From positions 1 through 14,417 of the forward strand of contig WFTY01000321.1 in the NCBI GenBank assembly GCA_015485245.1: a DNA stretch of 14,417 nucleotides, read 5' to 3'. Every line of letters begins with the position of its first letter. Within the stretch, counting starts at the first letter, position 1. Made by a program: the position numbers and the translations under genes. Below, piece by piece: positions 1 to 10,784 of the stretch. The notes below the pieces were generated by a model. The model worked only from the letters and a program-made list of their open reading frames with translations. It did not search any database and was not told the origin of the DNA. The stretch comes from Anaerolineales bacterium (GTDB lineage: Bacteria; Chloroflexota; Anaerolineae; Anaerolineales; UBA11858).

Positions 1-787
1 AGGCCAGGCGGATGTTGACCCAAAAGTTCAACTGCACCACCGCCACCCCCAACAGGCGCGGCCCCATCAGACGCATCACCTCGCGCACCGAGGCCAGCTT
101 CAACCCCAGGGTGGGGATATAACGTCCACCCTGCCGCAGCAGGCTGGGAAGTTGCAACAACAAATGTCCCGCCGCGCCGAGCAACACCCCCCAGGCCAGC
201 CCGTAGATTCCCATGCGCGGGGCCAGCGCCACCACGCCAAAGATCAGGCCGAACTGATACATCGAGGGGGTGAGCGCCGGGATGAAAAACACCTGCTTGG
301 AGTTCAGAATCCCCATCACCAGACCGCTCAACCCAAAGATCGCTGAGGAAGGCAGCATGATGCGGATCAGCTCGACGGTCAGGGCTTCCTGTGCCGGGTC
401 GTTCGCGAAGCCCGGGGCCAGGATGTGGCGCACCACCTGCGGGGCAAAGATCGCCGTCAACAGGCTGAGCGCGCTCAGGATCAGCAGCACCCAGTTGCCC
501 ACCGCCGAGGCCAGCTTCCAGGCTTCTTCGTCCTGATTCCTGGTCAGCAAACCCGTAAACATGGGGATAAACGCTGAACCGAGCGCCCCGCCAGCGATCA
601 GGTTGAACAACGTCTCGGCCACACGGTTGGCCGCGTTGAACGCATCCATCGCCGGGCTGGTGCCGAACGCATCCGCCACCAACACCTGTCGCGTCAACCC
701 GGCAAGTTGACTGAAGATGAACGCCACCATCACCGATCCCGCGGCGCGGGCGATCTGGCGGTTGGCGGAGGGGGCTGCGGAACTCAT
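1..787 (-). CDS. murJ: MurJ/MviN lipid II flippase, N-terminal half (partial)
   Basis: The gene reads leftward from the ATG at 787-785 and is open to the window edge, giving 262 codons of a protein normally about 500 residues long. It encodes the MOP-superfamily flippase that moves lipid II across the cytoplasmic membrane for peptidoglycan synthesis. The N-terminal segment is diagnostic: SQLAGLTRQVLVADAFG (about residues 26-42) followed by MDAFNAANRV and a Gly/Ala-rich GGALGSAFIPMFTGLL stretch, matching the MurJ helix 1-2 region with its conserved Arg (R33) and Asp-Ala-Phe (D48). Several hydrophobic helices follow, and the reading frame is unbroken throughout. There is no Shine-Dalgarno sequence upstream of the ATG; the start is set by the MurJ homology and by a -10 element only 7 nt away. 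It is divergent from secA. Identity is confident; the C-terminal half is outside the window. Confidence 0.93.
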   Translation of the reverse strand, partial: MSSAAPSANRQIARAAGSVMVAFIFSQLAGLTRQVLVADAFGTSPAMDAFNAANRVAETLFNLIAGGALGSAFIPMFTGLLTRNQDEEAWKLASAVGNWVLLILSALSLLTAIFAPQVVRHILAPGFANDPAQEALTVELIRIMLPSSAIFGLSGLVMGILNSKQVFFIPALTPSMYQFGLIFGVVALAPRMGIYGLAWGVLLGAAGHLLLQLPSLLRQGGRYIPTLGLKLASVREVMRLMGPRLLGVAVVQLNFWVNIRLA

Positions 788-794
788 GGGCGGG

Positions 795-803
795 ATTATA
801 TCA
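795..803 (-). promoter_or_regulatory. Extended -10 promoter element for murJ
   Basis: Read on the minus strand this is TGATATAAT, a perfect extended -10 (TGn plus TATAAT). Only seven bases (CCCGCCC) separate it from the murJ ATG, so initiation at the usual distance would place the transcript's first base at or next to the A of the ATG. No good -35 is evident, as expected for an extended -10 promoter. The hexamer match is direct observation; activity is inferred. Confidence 0.6.
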
Positions 804-876
804 GACGGAGGACAGGGGACAGCAGGTAACGGACGGTGAACGACAGGCCCGGTCTTCCGTCCCGGTCCCCCGTCCT
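804..876. repeat. Degenerate GAC-heptad repeat, in both orientations
   Basis: On the plus strand, 804-845 falls into 7-base units (GACGGAG, GACAGGG, GACAGCA, GGTAACG, GACGGTG, AACGACA), four of them starting with GAC. On the minus strand, 849-876 reads as similar units (GACGGGG, GACCGG, GACGGAA, GACCGGG). The two halves face each other between the murJ and secA promoters; 811-820 and 866-875 are complementary at 9 of 10 positions. It may be a decayed dispersed repeat or an operator-like region; no function can be assigned. Confidence 0.4.
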
Positions 877-880
877 TTAA

Positions 881-889
881 TGCTATAAT
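881..889 (+). promoter_or_regulatory. Extended -10 promoter element for secA
   Basis: The sequence TGCTATAAT is a perfect extended -10 with consensus hexamer TATAAT at 884-889. No convincing -35 lies 16-18 bases upstream. Initiation near 896 would give a leader of about 30 nt before the secA ATG at 926. The nearest Shine-Dalgarno-like stretch, AAGGA at 905-909, lies 16 nt from the ATG, which is longer than usual. Confidence 0.6.
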
Positions 890-925
890 CGCGCCGATAC
901 CAACAAGGAAACAGGCAACCCTTTT

Positions 926-5086
<4,161 letters not shown>

Positions 5087-5117
5087 GGCCCGGCGTCATC
5101 TCGAAAGACAGAAATTT

Positions 5118-6167
5118 ATGGAACCCTCTCCCAGTCCATCCGATTATGACTACCGGGCGCTCCCCAAAGTAGAGCTGCACCGCCACCTGGAAGGCTCCAT
5201 CCGCGTGGAGACGCTGGTTGAGGTCGGCCAGGAACATGGCTTGCCCAGCGATATCACCGCCCTGCGCCCGCTGGTGCAAATTGAAGCCAACGAACCTTAC
5301 ACCTTTGAAAACTTTCTCTCCAAGTTCGCCACCCTGCGCCTGTTCTACCGCTCGCCAGAGATGATCGAGCGCATCACTCGCGAAGCCATTGAAGACGCCG
5401 CCGCCGACAACATCCGCTACCTGGAATTGCGCTTTACGCCGGTGGCGCTGAGCAAAGCTGAACGTTTCCCCCTCGATGCGGTGATCGACTGGGTCATTGA
5501 AGCCGCTCGCGAAGGCGAGGCGCGCTACGGAGTCATCACCCGTCTGATCGCCAGCGTCAACCGCCACGAAAGCCCCGACCTGGCTGAACAGGTCGCCTGG
5601 CTGGCAATAGAGCGCAAGGGAAAGGGCATTGTCGGGCTGGACTTAGCCGGCAACGAGGCCGAATTCCCCGCCGAACCATTTGCTGCGATCTTCCGCGAAG
5701 CGCAACAGGAGGGGCTGGGGATCACCATCCACGCCGGGGAGTGGAACGGCCCGGCCAACGTGGTCGAAGCTATCGAGCGCATCGGTGCACAGCGCATCGG
5801 CCACGGCGTGCGCGTGATGGAAGACCCAGAAGCAGTCGCCCTGGCGCGCCAGCGCGGGGTGGTCTTTGAAGTCTGCCCCACCAGCAACCACCAGTCCGGC
5901 GTGATCTCGCGCATCGAACAACACCCCCTGCCGCAGATGATCGCCGCGGGGTTGAAGGTCACAATCAACACCGATGACCCTAGCGTCTCCAACATCACGC
6001 TGGGGCACGAGTATCAACTGCTCAACCAGCAGTTCAAGCTTTCCGAACAGATCTTGAGGGACAGTATTCTCACCGCGGCGCGCAGCGCCTTTCTGGGGGA
6101 AGAAGAAAAAGCGCGCCTGGTGCAGCGCTTGCAAACCGAGCTGACGACCGCGTTGCCCGGCGTGTAA
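5118..6167 (+). CDS. add: Adenosine deaminase family (zinc amidohydrolase)
   Basis: This 349-residue cytoplasmic enzyme belongs to the adenosine/AMP deaminase family, which hydrolytically deaminates adenosine or deoxyadenosine to inosine in purine salvage. Visible metal and catalytic motifs: LPKVELHRHLEGS with zinc ligands H21 and H23; HAGE (H205-E208) with the third zinc His and catalytic Glu; IGHGV with H229; CPTSN; and NTDDP with zinc Asp/catalytic Asp at 286-287. The length is close to the about 333 residues of E. coli Add. The start ATG leaves room for the conserved N-terminus; the Shine-Dalgarno sequence is weak (GAAAGA-like). It lies 31 bp after secA, so it is probably cotranscribed. 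The substrate cannot be fixed from motifs alone: related members act on adenine or on aminodeoxyfutalosine (menaquinone pathway). The stop codon is 3 bp from that of the convergent gene on the other strand. Confidence 0.88.
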   Translation: MEPSPSPSDYDYRALPKVELHRHLEGSIRVETLVEVGQEHGLPSDITALRPLVQIEANEPYTFENFLSKFATLRLFYRSPEMIERITREAIEDAAADNIRYLELRFTPVALSKAERFPLDAVIDWVIEAAREGEARYGVITRLIASVNRHESPDLAEQVAWLAIERKGKGIVGLDLAGNEAEFPAEPFAAIFREAQQEGLGITIHAGEWNGPANVVEAIERIGAQRIGHGVRVMEDPEAVALARQRGVVFEVCPTSNHQSGVISRIEQHPLPQMIAAGLKVTINTDDPSVSNITLGHEYQLLNQQFKLSEQILRDSILTAARSAFLGEEEKARLVQRLQTELTTALPGV

Positions 6168-6170
6168 CCC

Positions 6171-6815
6171 CTACCTGCGCTCCCACTCCTGAACCGCCGC
6201 GCGGATCACCGCCACCACTTCGGCATCGGGGACATCGTCAATCGCCGTGTAGCTCTCCAATCCTACCCAGATCGTCATTCCCCCGTTCGGTGATTCCATC
6301 AAGCGGATGCCGCGGTGTTTGAGCGCGGAAACCGCCAGCTTTTCTTGCAAAATAGCGTCAATCTGCGCCACGATGCTCTTCCCCGAACTGACCGTTGAGG
6401 AAGACTCCTCCTGGGGCGGCGGGGAGGACGTCTGAGGGCGCGGTGGAGATGCCACCACCTGAGGGGCAGGAGTCGGTCGTGGGGTTTGGGGGCGCGCCGC
6501 TGCGGAAGGCGCCGCGGACGGCTCCGGCAACCCCAACCACTTCCGCAGGTAATTCATCAACCCCACCATTACTTTGCGCTCTCGCATCGAAAGGTCATCC
6601 GGGGAACGAAAGACGCGCTCGCCAATCTGGATCACCAGTTGCTTGCGTTGCGGATCGCGCCAGATGTGCAAGGCGTCGGGGGGATAGCCGGGCGATGCAG
6701 GAGGATCGGCGGATTTCTCCTCGGGCTCTCTCCCTGCACTCCCAATCATATATCCGGCGCCCAATCCCAGGATCAGACTGACCGCGATGGCTCCCAATAA
6801 AATCACGCCACTCAT
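6171..6815 (-). CDS. Membrane-anchored protein of unknown function with duplicated domain
   Basis: I do not recognise a named family. The 214-residue protein starts at the ATG at 6815, chosen because AAAGGAG (6823-6829) sits 7 nt upstream; a longer frame to 6944 would overlap mutM. Residues 3-25 form one strongly hydrophobic helix, then a short acidic/Pro linker, a compact domain (about 48-94), a Pro/Ser/Ala/Thr-rich linker (about 97-145) and a second compact domain (about 147-214). The two domains look related: each has a beta-hairpin ending in IxIG or IWVG, an aromatic residue, a DD[LV] turn and a helix ending in a Trp (LRKWL and VQEWE). It is likely tethered to the membrane by the single helix, with the rest on one side. 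It is the last gene of the minus-strand run, 29 bp after mutM. Confidence 0.8.
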   Translation of the reverse strand: MSGVILLGAIAVSLILGLGAGYMIGSAGREPEEKSADPPASPGYPPDALHIWRDPQRKQLVIQIGERVFRSPDDLSMRERKVMVGLMNYLRKWLGLPEPSAAPSAAARPQTPRPTPAPQVVASPPRPQTSSPPPQEESSSTVSSGKSIVAQIDAILQEKLAVSALKHRGIRLMESPNGGMTIWVGLESYTAIDDVPDAEVVAVIRAAVQEWERR

Positions 6816-6844
6816 AAACCGGCTCCTTTCAAACGTCCACGGCC

Positions 6845-7675
6845 TCAGTGGGCATCGGCGGGGGCGGGCTGACAACGAGGGCAGAAATGCGTACCACGTT
6901 GACTCAACACCAGGCGAACAATCGCTGTGCCGCAATGATAACACGGCTCACCAGCGCGTTGATAAACGCGAAACGAATTCTGAAATCCGCCGCCACGATA
7001 CACCCAGTCGATGCTGGCGCCGTTGTGCTCAATCCCTTCCCGGAGGACCTGGCGCACTCCTTCTAACAAGCGCGCCGCCTGGGTTGGGGTAAGCGCGTTG
7101 GAACGGGTTTGCGGGTGAATCCCCGCCCGGTGAAGCGCCTCGTCAGCATAGATGTTCCCCACCCCGGCGAGGAAATGCTGATCGAGCAACAAGGGTTTGA
7201 TCTGCCGTCGACGGGATTGCAGGCGGCGGTAAAACATCTCCGCCGTGAAACGCTCTTCCAAAGGCTCTGGCCCCAGGCGGGTGAACAGCGGCGCGGGATC
7301 GGCCATCAGCCAGATGCGTCCAAACTTACGCGTGTCGTTGAAGGCCAGCCGGCCATCTTCAAAATACATCAACATGCGGTGATGCGGAGCAAGCGGCGCA
7401 TCCTCCGCTTCCCACCACAGATCACCGCTCATGCGCAGGTGGATCACCAATGCATCAGCGTCCAGATGAAAGATGAGATATTTCCCCCGGCGGCCGATCT
7501 CCTGAACGCGCTGACCGCGAATCCGTTCCCGGAAGCGCTGCGGTGTCGGCGTCTCCAGGGTGGGCGCCCAGAGCAATTCGGCCCGCAGGATGTGTTTGCC
7601 AAGCAAAGAGGGGGTGCCGTCCGCGCCGCGACGAAACCGATTGCGAATGGTTTCTACTTCGGGCAATTCTGGCAT
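6845..7675 (-). CDS. mutM: Formamidopyrimidine-DNA glycosylase (Fpg/MutM)
   Basis: This 276-residue bifunctional DNA glycosylase/AP lyase removes 8-oxoguanine and formamidopyrimidines in base-excision repair. The N-terminus MPELPEVETI supplies the catalytic Pro2 and Glu3. GRRGKYL carries the conserved lysine (K65), and LRMSGDL and NDTRKFGR (mid-protein) are typical. The H2TH region appears as LAGVGNIYADEALHRAGIHP. A C-terminal zinc finger has cysteines at 245, 248, 265 and 268 with QRGTHF between them. The length is normal. The start is 5 bp after the prs stop with only a weak Shine-Dalgarno sequence, which suggests translational coupling to prs. Confidence 0.95.
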   Translation of the reverse strand: MPELPEVETIRNRFRRGADGTPSLLGKHILRAELLWAPTLETPTPQRFRERIRGQRVQEIGRRGKYLIFHLDADALVIHLRMSGDLWWEAEDAPLAPHHRMLMYFEDGRLAFNDTRKFGRIWLMADPAPLFTRLGPEPLEERFTAEMFYRRLQSRRRQIKPLLLDQHFLAGVGNIYADEALHRAGIHPQTRSNALTPTQAARLLEGVRQVLREGIEHNGASIDWVYRGGGFQNSFRVYQRAGEPCYHCGTAIVRLVLSQRGTHFCPRCQPAPADAH

Positions 7676-7680
7676 GGCGC

Positions 7681-8670
7681 TTACTCGTTGAACATCTCGC
7701 CCACGCTGCGGCCCTCATGCGCCCGCAGGATCACCTCGCCCAACAACGGCGCCACCGAGCAGATATGCAGCTTATCCCCCAGCGCGGCCTTCGCCTCCTC
7801 GGTAAGCGGCACAGTGTCGGTGGTGATAATGCGGGTGACAGGCAACTCCGCCAACCGCTCCACCGCCGGAGGCGAAAAAACCGGGTGAATGAAGGTGAGG
7901 TAAATATCCCGCGCCCCCTCTCGCTTCGCCAGGCGGACGGCCTGAGCGATCGAGCCGGCGGTGTCCACTTCGTCGTCCACCACAATCACATCCCGTCCAG
8001 CGATATCGCCAATTACGGTGAGCGCCTCGGCCTGATCTTTGCTGCCGCTGCGGCGCTTCTCCACAAAAGCAACCGGCACACCGAGGTCAACGGCGAAGTT
8101 GCGCCCCTTCTTGGCAAAGCCGAGATCAACAGTCAATACCACGGGGCGGGTCATTTGCGCCAAAAGCCCCTTAACCTGCTCGGTGACGATGTGAAAGGCG
8201 CTGATGACATCACCAGGGATGGAGAAAAAGCCCTGGATCTGACCGGCGTGCAGGTCAAGGGTCATATAGCGATCCGCACCGGCGATCTCGATCATATCCG
8301 CCACCAGGCGCGCCGTGATCGGCGTGCGCGGTTTGTCCTTCTTATCTGAGCGCGCGTAGCACAGATAGGGCACCACCGCCGTCACCCTGCCGGCCGAATC
8401 CAGGCGCAGGGTCTGCAAGGTGATTAACAGCTCCATCAAGTTGCGATGCACCGGGCGCGCGGTGGTTTGAATTACATAAACATCCTGTCCGCGCACGCTG
8501 CTGTGTAACCGCACCCAGAGGTTATCGTTGGCAAAGTGCATCACATCATGCCCGCTCAAGGGCACGCCAAGATAACGGGCAATCTTCCCTGCCAGCTCCC
8601 GAGAAGCCGTCCCGGCGAACAATTTGATCTCACCATAAATTCCCCGATCATCCTGGTGCTTTATGCCCAT
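7681..8670 (-). CDS. prs: Ribose-phosphate pyrophosphokinase (PRPP synthetase), variant form
   Basis: The enzyme makes PRPP from ribose 5-phosphate and ATP for nucleotide, His and Trp synthesis. The 329-residue protein starts at the ATG at 8670, fixed by GGAGGAG at 8675-8681; a longer frame would run into the upstream acetyltransferase. Family signatures: IKLFAGTASRELA near the N-terminus; VRGQDVYVIQ; NLMELL; LDLHAGQIQGFF (138-149); and the PRPP loop VVDDEVDTAGS (230-240). Some normally strong motifs are altered: the FSDGE box reads FANDN (46-50), the flexible catalytic loop reads YARSDKKDKPRTPITA, and the PRPP loop has DTAG where DTGG is usual. It may be a divergent paralogue with altered regulation rather than the only PRPP synthetase of the cell. 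It lies in the same run as mutM. Confidence 0.88.
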   Translation of the reverse strand: MGIKHQDDRGIYGEIKLFAGTASRELAGKIARYLGVPLSGHDVMHFANDNLWVRLHSSVRGQDVYVIQTTARPVHRNLMELLITLQTLRLDSAGRVTAVVPYLCYARSDKKDKPRTPITARLVADMIEIAGADRYMTLDLHAGQIQGFFSIPGDVISAFHIVTEQVKGLLAQMTRPVVLTVDLGFAKKGRNFAVDLGVPVAFVEKRRSGSKDQAEALTVIGDIAGRDVIVVDDEVDTAGSIAQAVRLAKREGARDIYLTFIHPVFSPPAVERLAELPVTRIITTDTVPLTEEAKAALGDKLHICSVAPLLGEVILRAHEGRSVGEMFNE

Positions 8671-8692
8671 CCTGCTCCTCCATCTACGGCCT

Positions 8693-9229
8693 TCAAGCCG
8701 CCTGCCACTCCGAGCGTAGAACACTCATCAACAACACATCGAAATACTCGCCGGCGTGATAACGCGCCTGGCGCATACGACCTTCATGCACAAAACCGAC
8801 TTTTTCATAGGCGCGGATCGCCCGCGGGTTGTGGGCGTACACGCGCAGAAAAACCCGGTTGAGGTTCAAGGTGTCGAAAGCGTGCTTCAGCATCAGGCGC
8901 ATGGCCTCGGAGCCATAGCCCTGACCCCAATAGCTTTTCTCGCCGATCAGAATCCCTACCTCAGCCGAGCGAGCGCGCCATTCAATGGCCTGCAACCCGA
9001 TATCCCCAATCGGCAGCCAGCCCTCCCCTTGACGGATCTCGATCATCAGCGGGCGCTCATCGGCGGGGCGCTGCGCCAGCCCTGTGAACCATTTTTTCTC
9101 CTCGGTGTGAGAAAGCGGCAGATAAATCACCAACCCCTGCCGAACTTCCGGGTCGTTCAACCAGCGGACGAACAGAGGGAGGTCTTCTTCTTCCAACGCC
9201 CGCAAGCGGATACGCTCACCATAAATCAT
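8693..9229 (-). CDS. GNAT family N-acetyltransferase (RimJ/RimL type)
   Basis: The 178-residue protein has the layout of RimJ/RimL-like GNAT enzymes, which transfer acetyl from acetyl-CoA to an amine. It opens with IRLRALEEEDLPLFVRWLND, typical of this subgroup. The acetyl-CoA pyrophosphate-binding motif A appears as VGILIGEKSYWGQGYGSEAM (the QGYGSE element) and motif B as NPRAIRAYEKVGF. Its start codon overlaps the meaB stop by 4 bp (ATGA), so translation is probably coupled. The substrate is unknown: candidates are a ribosomal protein N-terminus, a polyamine or a small metabolite. Nothing nearby decides this. Confidence 0.9.
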   Translation of the reverse strand: MIYGERIRLRALEEEDLPLFVRWLNDPEVRQGLVIYLPLSHTEEKKWFTGLAQRPADERPLMIEIRQGEGWLPIGDIGLQAIEWRARSAEVGILIGEKSYWGQGYGSEAMRLMLKHAFDTLNLNRVFLRVYAHNPRAIRAYEKVGFVHEGRMRQARYHAGEYFDVLLMSVLRSEWQAA

Positions 9230-10251
9230 GCCTCTCGACCTCCGTTTAACAAGGCATCCACAGCCTGGCGCGGGGAAATCTGCCGCTGCACCAGCTGGGA
9301 GAAAACGTCTTCATAATAATTAGGGGGAATCTCGCGCCGCCAGCGATGCACCAGAGCGTCCTGCAACAAGTCTTCCAGCTCACGTTGCAAGCGGGCGCGC
9401 CAGCGTCGCTCCCAATCACCGCTGGCCTCAAGGTGAGTGCGGTGGCGCGCGATTTCAGCAGCCAGTTCGGGGACGCCATCTCCGCGGGTGGCGATCGTCT
9501 TTTGGATGGGGGGAATCCATATCGCCTCATCCGCCGGCGCTTCCGCTACCGCGGGGAGGACTTCTTGCAACGCGCCGTGATGCCGATAGACGCGCGGCAG
9601 CGGGTGCGCCAGATTAAGCATGTTACGCAGCGCCCTCTCGGTGTTTTCCACCCCCGGGCGGTCTGCCTTGTTGATCACCAGGATATCTGCGATTTCAAGG
9701 ATGCCAGCTTTGATGGCCTGAATGTCGTCCCCCAGACCGGGGGCTTCCACCACCAGCGTAGTGTGCGCCAAGCGGGCGATGTCCACCTCCGCCTGCCCCG
9801 CGCCGACAGTTTCAATCAGCACGATTTCATATCCCGCGGCGTCGAAAGCCTGCACCACGCCAGCGGTCATGCGCGCCAGCCCGCCCAACGAGCCGCGCGA
9901 GGCCATCGAACGGATGAACACGCCCTGGTCGCCCGTCAAGTCGCGCATGCGCACCCGGTCGCCCAGCACCGCGCCGCCGGAAAATGGGCTGGAAGGATCC
10001 ACCGCCACGATGGCGACGGTCTTTGGCGCCTCCCCATCCGGCGGATGGCGGTAATGATAGGCCAGCCGGTTGACCAGTGAGGACTTGCCCGTCCCCGGAG
10101 CGCCGGTCACACCGATCAGGTGCGCCCGCCCGGCATGAGGGAACAAAGCGCTCAACGCGGCGCGCCCCGCGGGGGTGTCGTTCTCAATCGCGGTGAGCAG
10201 GCGCGCCAGCGCCAGCCGGTTGCCCGCCAGCACATCCTCAACCGGGAACAT
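9226..10251 (-). CDS. meaB: MeaB/ArgK-type G3E GTPase, methylmalonyl-CoA mutase chaperone
   Basis: MeaB binds methylmalonyl-CoA mutase and uses GTP to gate loading and protection of its adenosylcobalamin cofactor. The 341-residue protein has Walker A GAPGTGKS (50-57), the MeaB block VDPSSPFSGGAVLGDRVRM (84-102), SMASRGSLGGLA (115-126), ETVGAGQAEVD (147-157) and the guanine-specificity motif NKAD (194-197). The C-terminal part (about 265-341) is the helical extension used in dimerisation. The ATG at 10251 is preferred because it directly follows the stop of the B12-subunit gene (TGA, one base, ATG) and has GAGGAA upstream; an ATG at 10278 would add nine non-conserved residues. Adjacency to the mutase subunit strongly supports the role. 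Confidence 0.95.
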   Translation of the reverse strand: MFPVEDVLAGNRLALARLLTAIENDTPAGRAALSALFPHAGRAHLIGVTGAPGTGKSSLVNRLAYHYRHPPDGEAPKTVAIVAVDPSSPFSGGAVLGDRVRMRDLTGDQGVFIRSMASRGSLGGLARMTAGVVQAFDAAGYEIVLIETVGAGQAEVDIARLAHTTLVVEAPGLGDDIQAIKAGILEIADILVINKADRPGVENTERALRNMLNLAHPLPRVYRHHGALQEVLPAVAEAPADEAIWIPPIQKTIATRGDGVPELAAEIARHRTHLEASGDWERRWRARLQRELEDLLQDALVHRWRREIPPNYYEDVFSQLVQRQISPRQAVDALLNGGREA

Positions 10252-10252
10252 T

Positions 10253-10669
10253 TCAGGCCGCTTCCTCACCCAGCACAATCTGGCGGATATCGGCGACGAT
10301 CTGATCGGTCAGCGTGCCGGGGCCATAGACACCGCTCACCCCCACCGCTTTGAGGCCGGGCACATCTTCATCGGGAATAATGCCGCCGATGAAAACTTTG
10401 ACGTGCTCCTGGCCGTTGGCTTTCAACAATTCAAGCACTCGCGGCGCCAGGGCCATGTGTGCGCCGGACAAAATAGAAAGGCCGACCACGTCCACATCCT
10501 CCTGCAAAGCAGCCTCAGCGATCATCTCAGGGGTCTGGCGCAGGCCGGTATAAATCACCTCCATCCCGGCATCCCGCAAAGCACGCGCCACCACCTTGGC
10601 GCCGCGGTCATGTCCATCCAGACCGGGCTTGGCGATCAACACACGAATCTTGCGTTCACTTGCACTCAT
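10253..10669 (-). CDS. Methylmalonyl-CoA mutase, B12-binding small subunit/domain
   Basis: The 138-residue protein is a stand-alone cobalamin-binding domain of the methylmalonyl-CoA mutase type. It has the base-off/His-on signature DxHxxG as LDGHDRGAK (D18, H20, G23), where the His is the lower axial cobalt ligand, followed by SILSGAH (65-71) and GGIIPDED (95-102). In split mutases this subunit pairs with a separate catalytic TIM-barrel subunit to interconvert methylmalonyl-CoA and succinyl-CoA; that large subunit is not in the window. The start is secure: AGGAGG at 10674-10679 lies 4 nt upstream. It is the first gene of the minus-strand unit and is followed after one base by meaB. A role in another B12 mutase (for example isobutyryl-CoA mutase) is possible. 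Confidence 0.93.
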   Translation of the reverse strand: MSASERKIRVLIAKPGLDGHDRGAKVVARALRDAGMEVIYTGLRQTPEMIAEAALQEDVDVVGLSILSGAHMALAPRVLELLKANGQEHVKVFIGGIIPDEDVPGLKAVGVSGVYGPGTLTDQIVADIRQIVLGEEAA

Positions 10670-10709
10670 TGTGCCTCCTAAGTGTCATCGGGACGGGTAC
10701 GCCGAGCGG

Positions 10710-10715
10710 ATTATA
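10710..10715 (-). promoter_or_regulatory. -10 element of the meaB/prs/mutM gene run
   Basis: On the minus strand this is a perfect TATAAT lying 40 bases before the first gene's ATG; initiation near 10703 would give a leader of about 34 nt containing the strong AGGAGG. There is no TGn extension and the region 17 bases upstream (AGTCAA) is a poor -35, so the call rests on the hexamer and position. It faces the plus-strand leader promoter back to back. Confidence 0.5.
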
Positions 10716-10732
10716 CCGCGTTCCACCTGGCC

Positions 10733-10762
10733 TTGACTCCGCCCGCGGAAGTATGATACACT
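10733..10762 (+). promoter_or_regulatory. Promoter of the leader/attenuator transcript
   Basis: TTGACT (10733-10738) and TACACT (10757-10762) are separated by 18 bases, with TGA at 10754-10756 making an extended -10 (TGnTACACT). Initiation near 10769 would include the leader Shine-Dalgarno sequence, the leader ORF and the tandem hairpins. A similar TGGTACACT element occurs at 14296-14304. The match is fair; function is inferred. Confidence 0.5.
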
Positions 10763-10784
10763 GGCCTCACTTTCAGAAAGGAGA

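Noticed and set aside
6816..6944. 43-residue extension of the small membrane protein
   Set aside because: It overlaps mutM, while the ATG at 6815 has AAAGGAG at ideal spacing directly before a hydrophobic helix.
7109..7888. 259-codon plus-strand frame across the mutM/prs junction
   Set aside because: It is antisense to two well-supported genes and has no recognisable motif.
8671..8724. 18-residue N-terminal extension of the PRPP synthetase
   Set aside because: It overlaps the acetyltransferase gene; GGAGGAG fixes the start at 8670.
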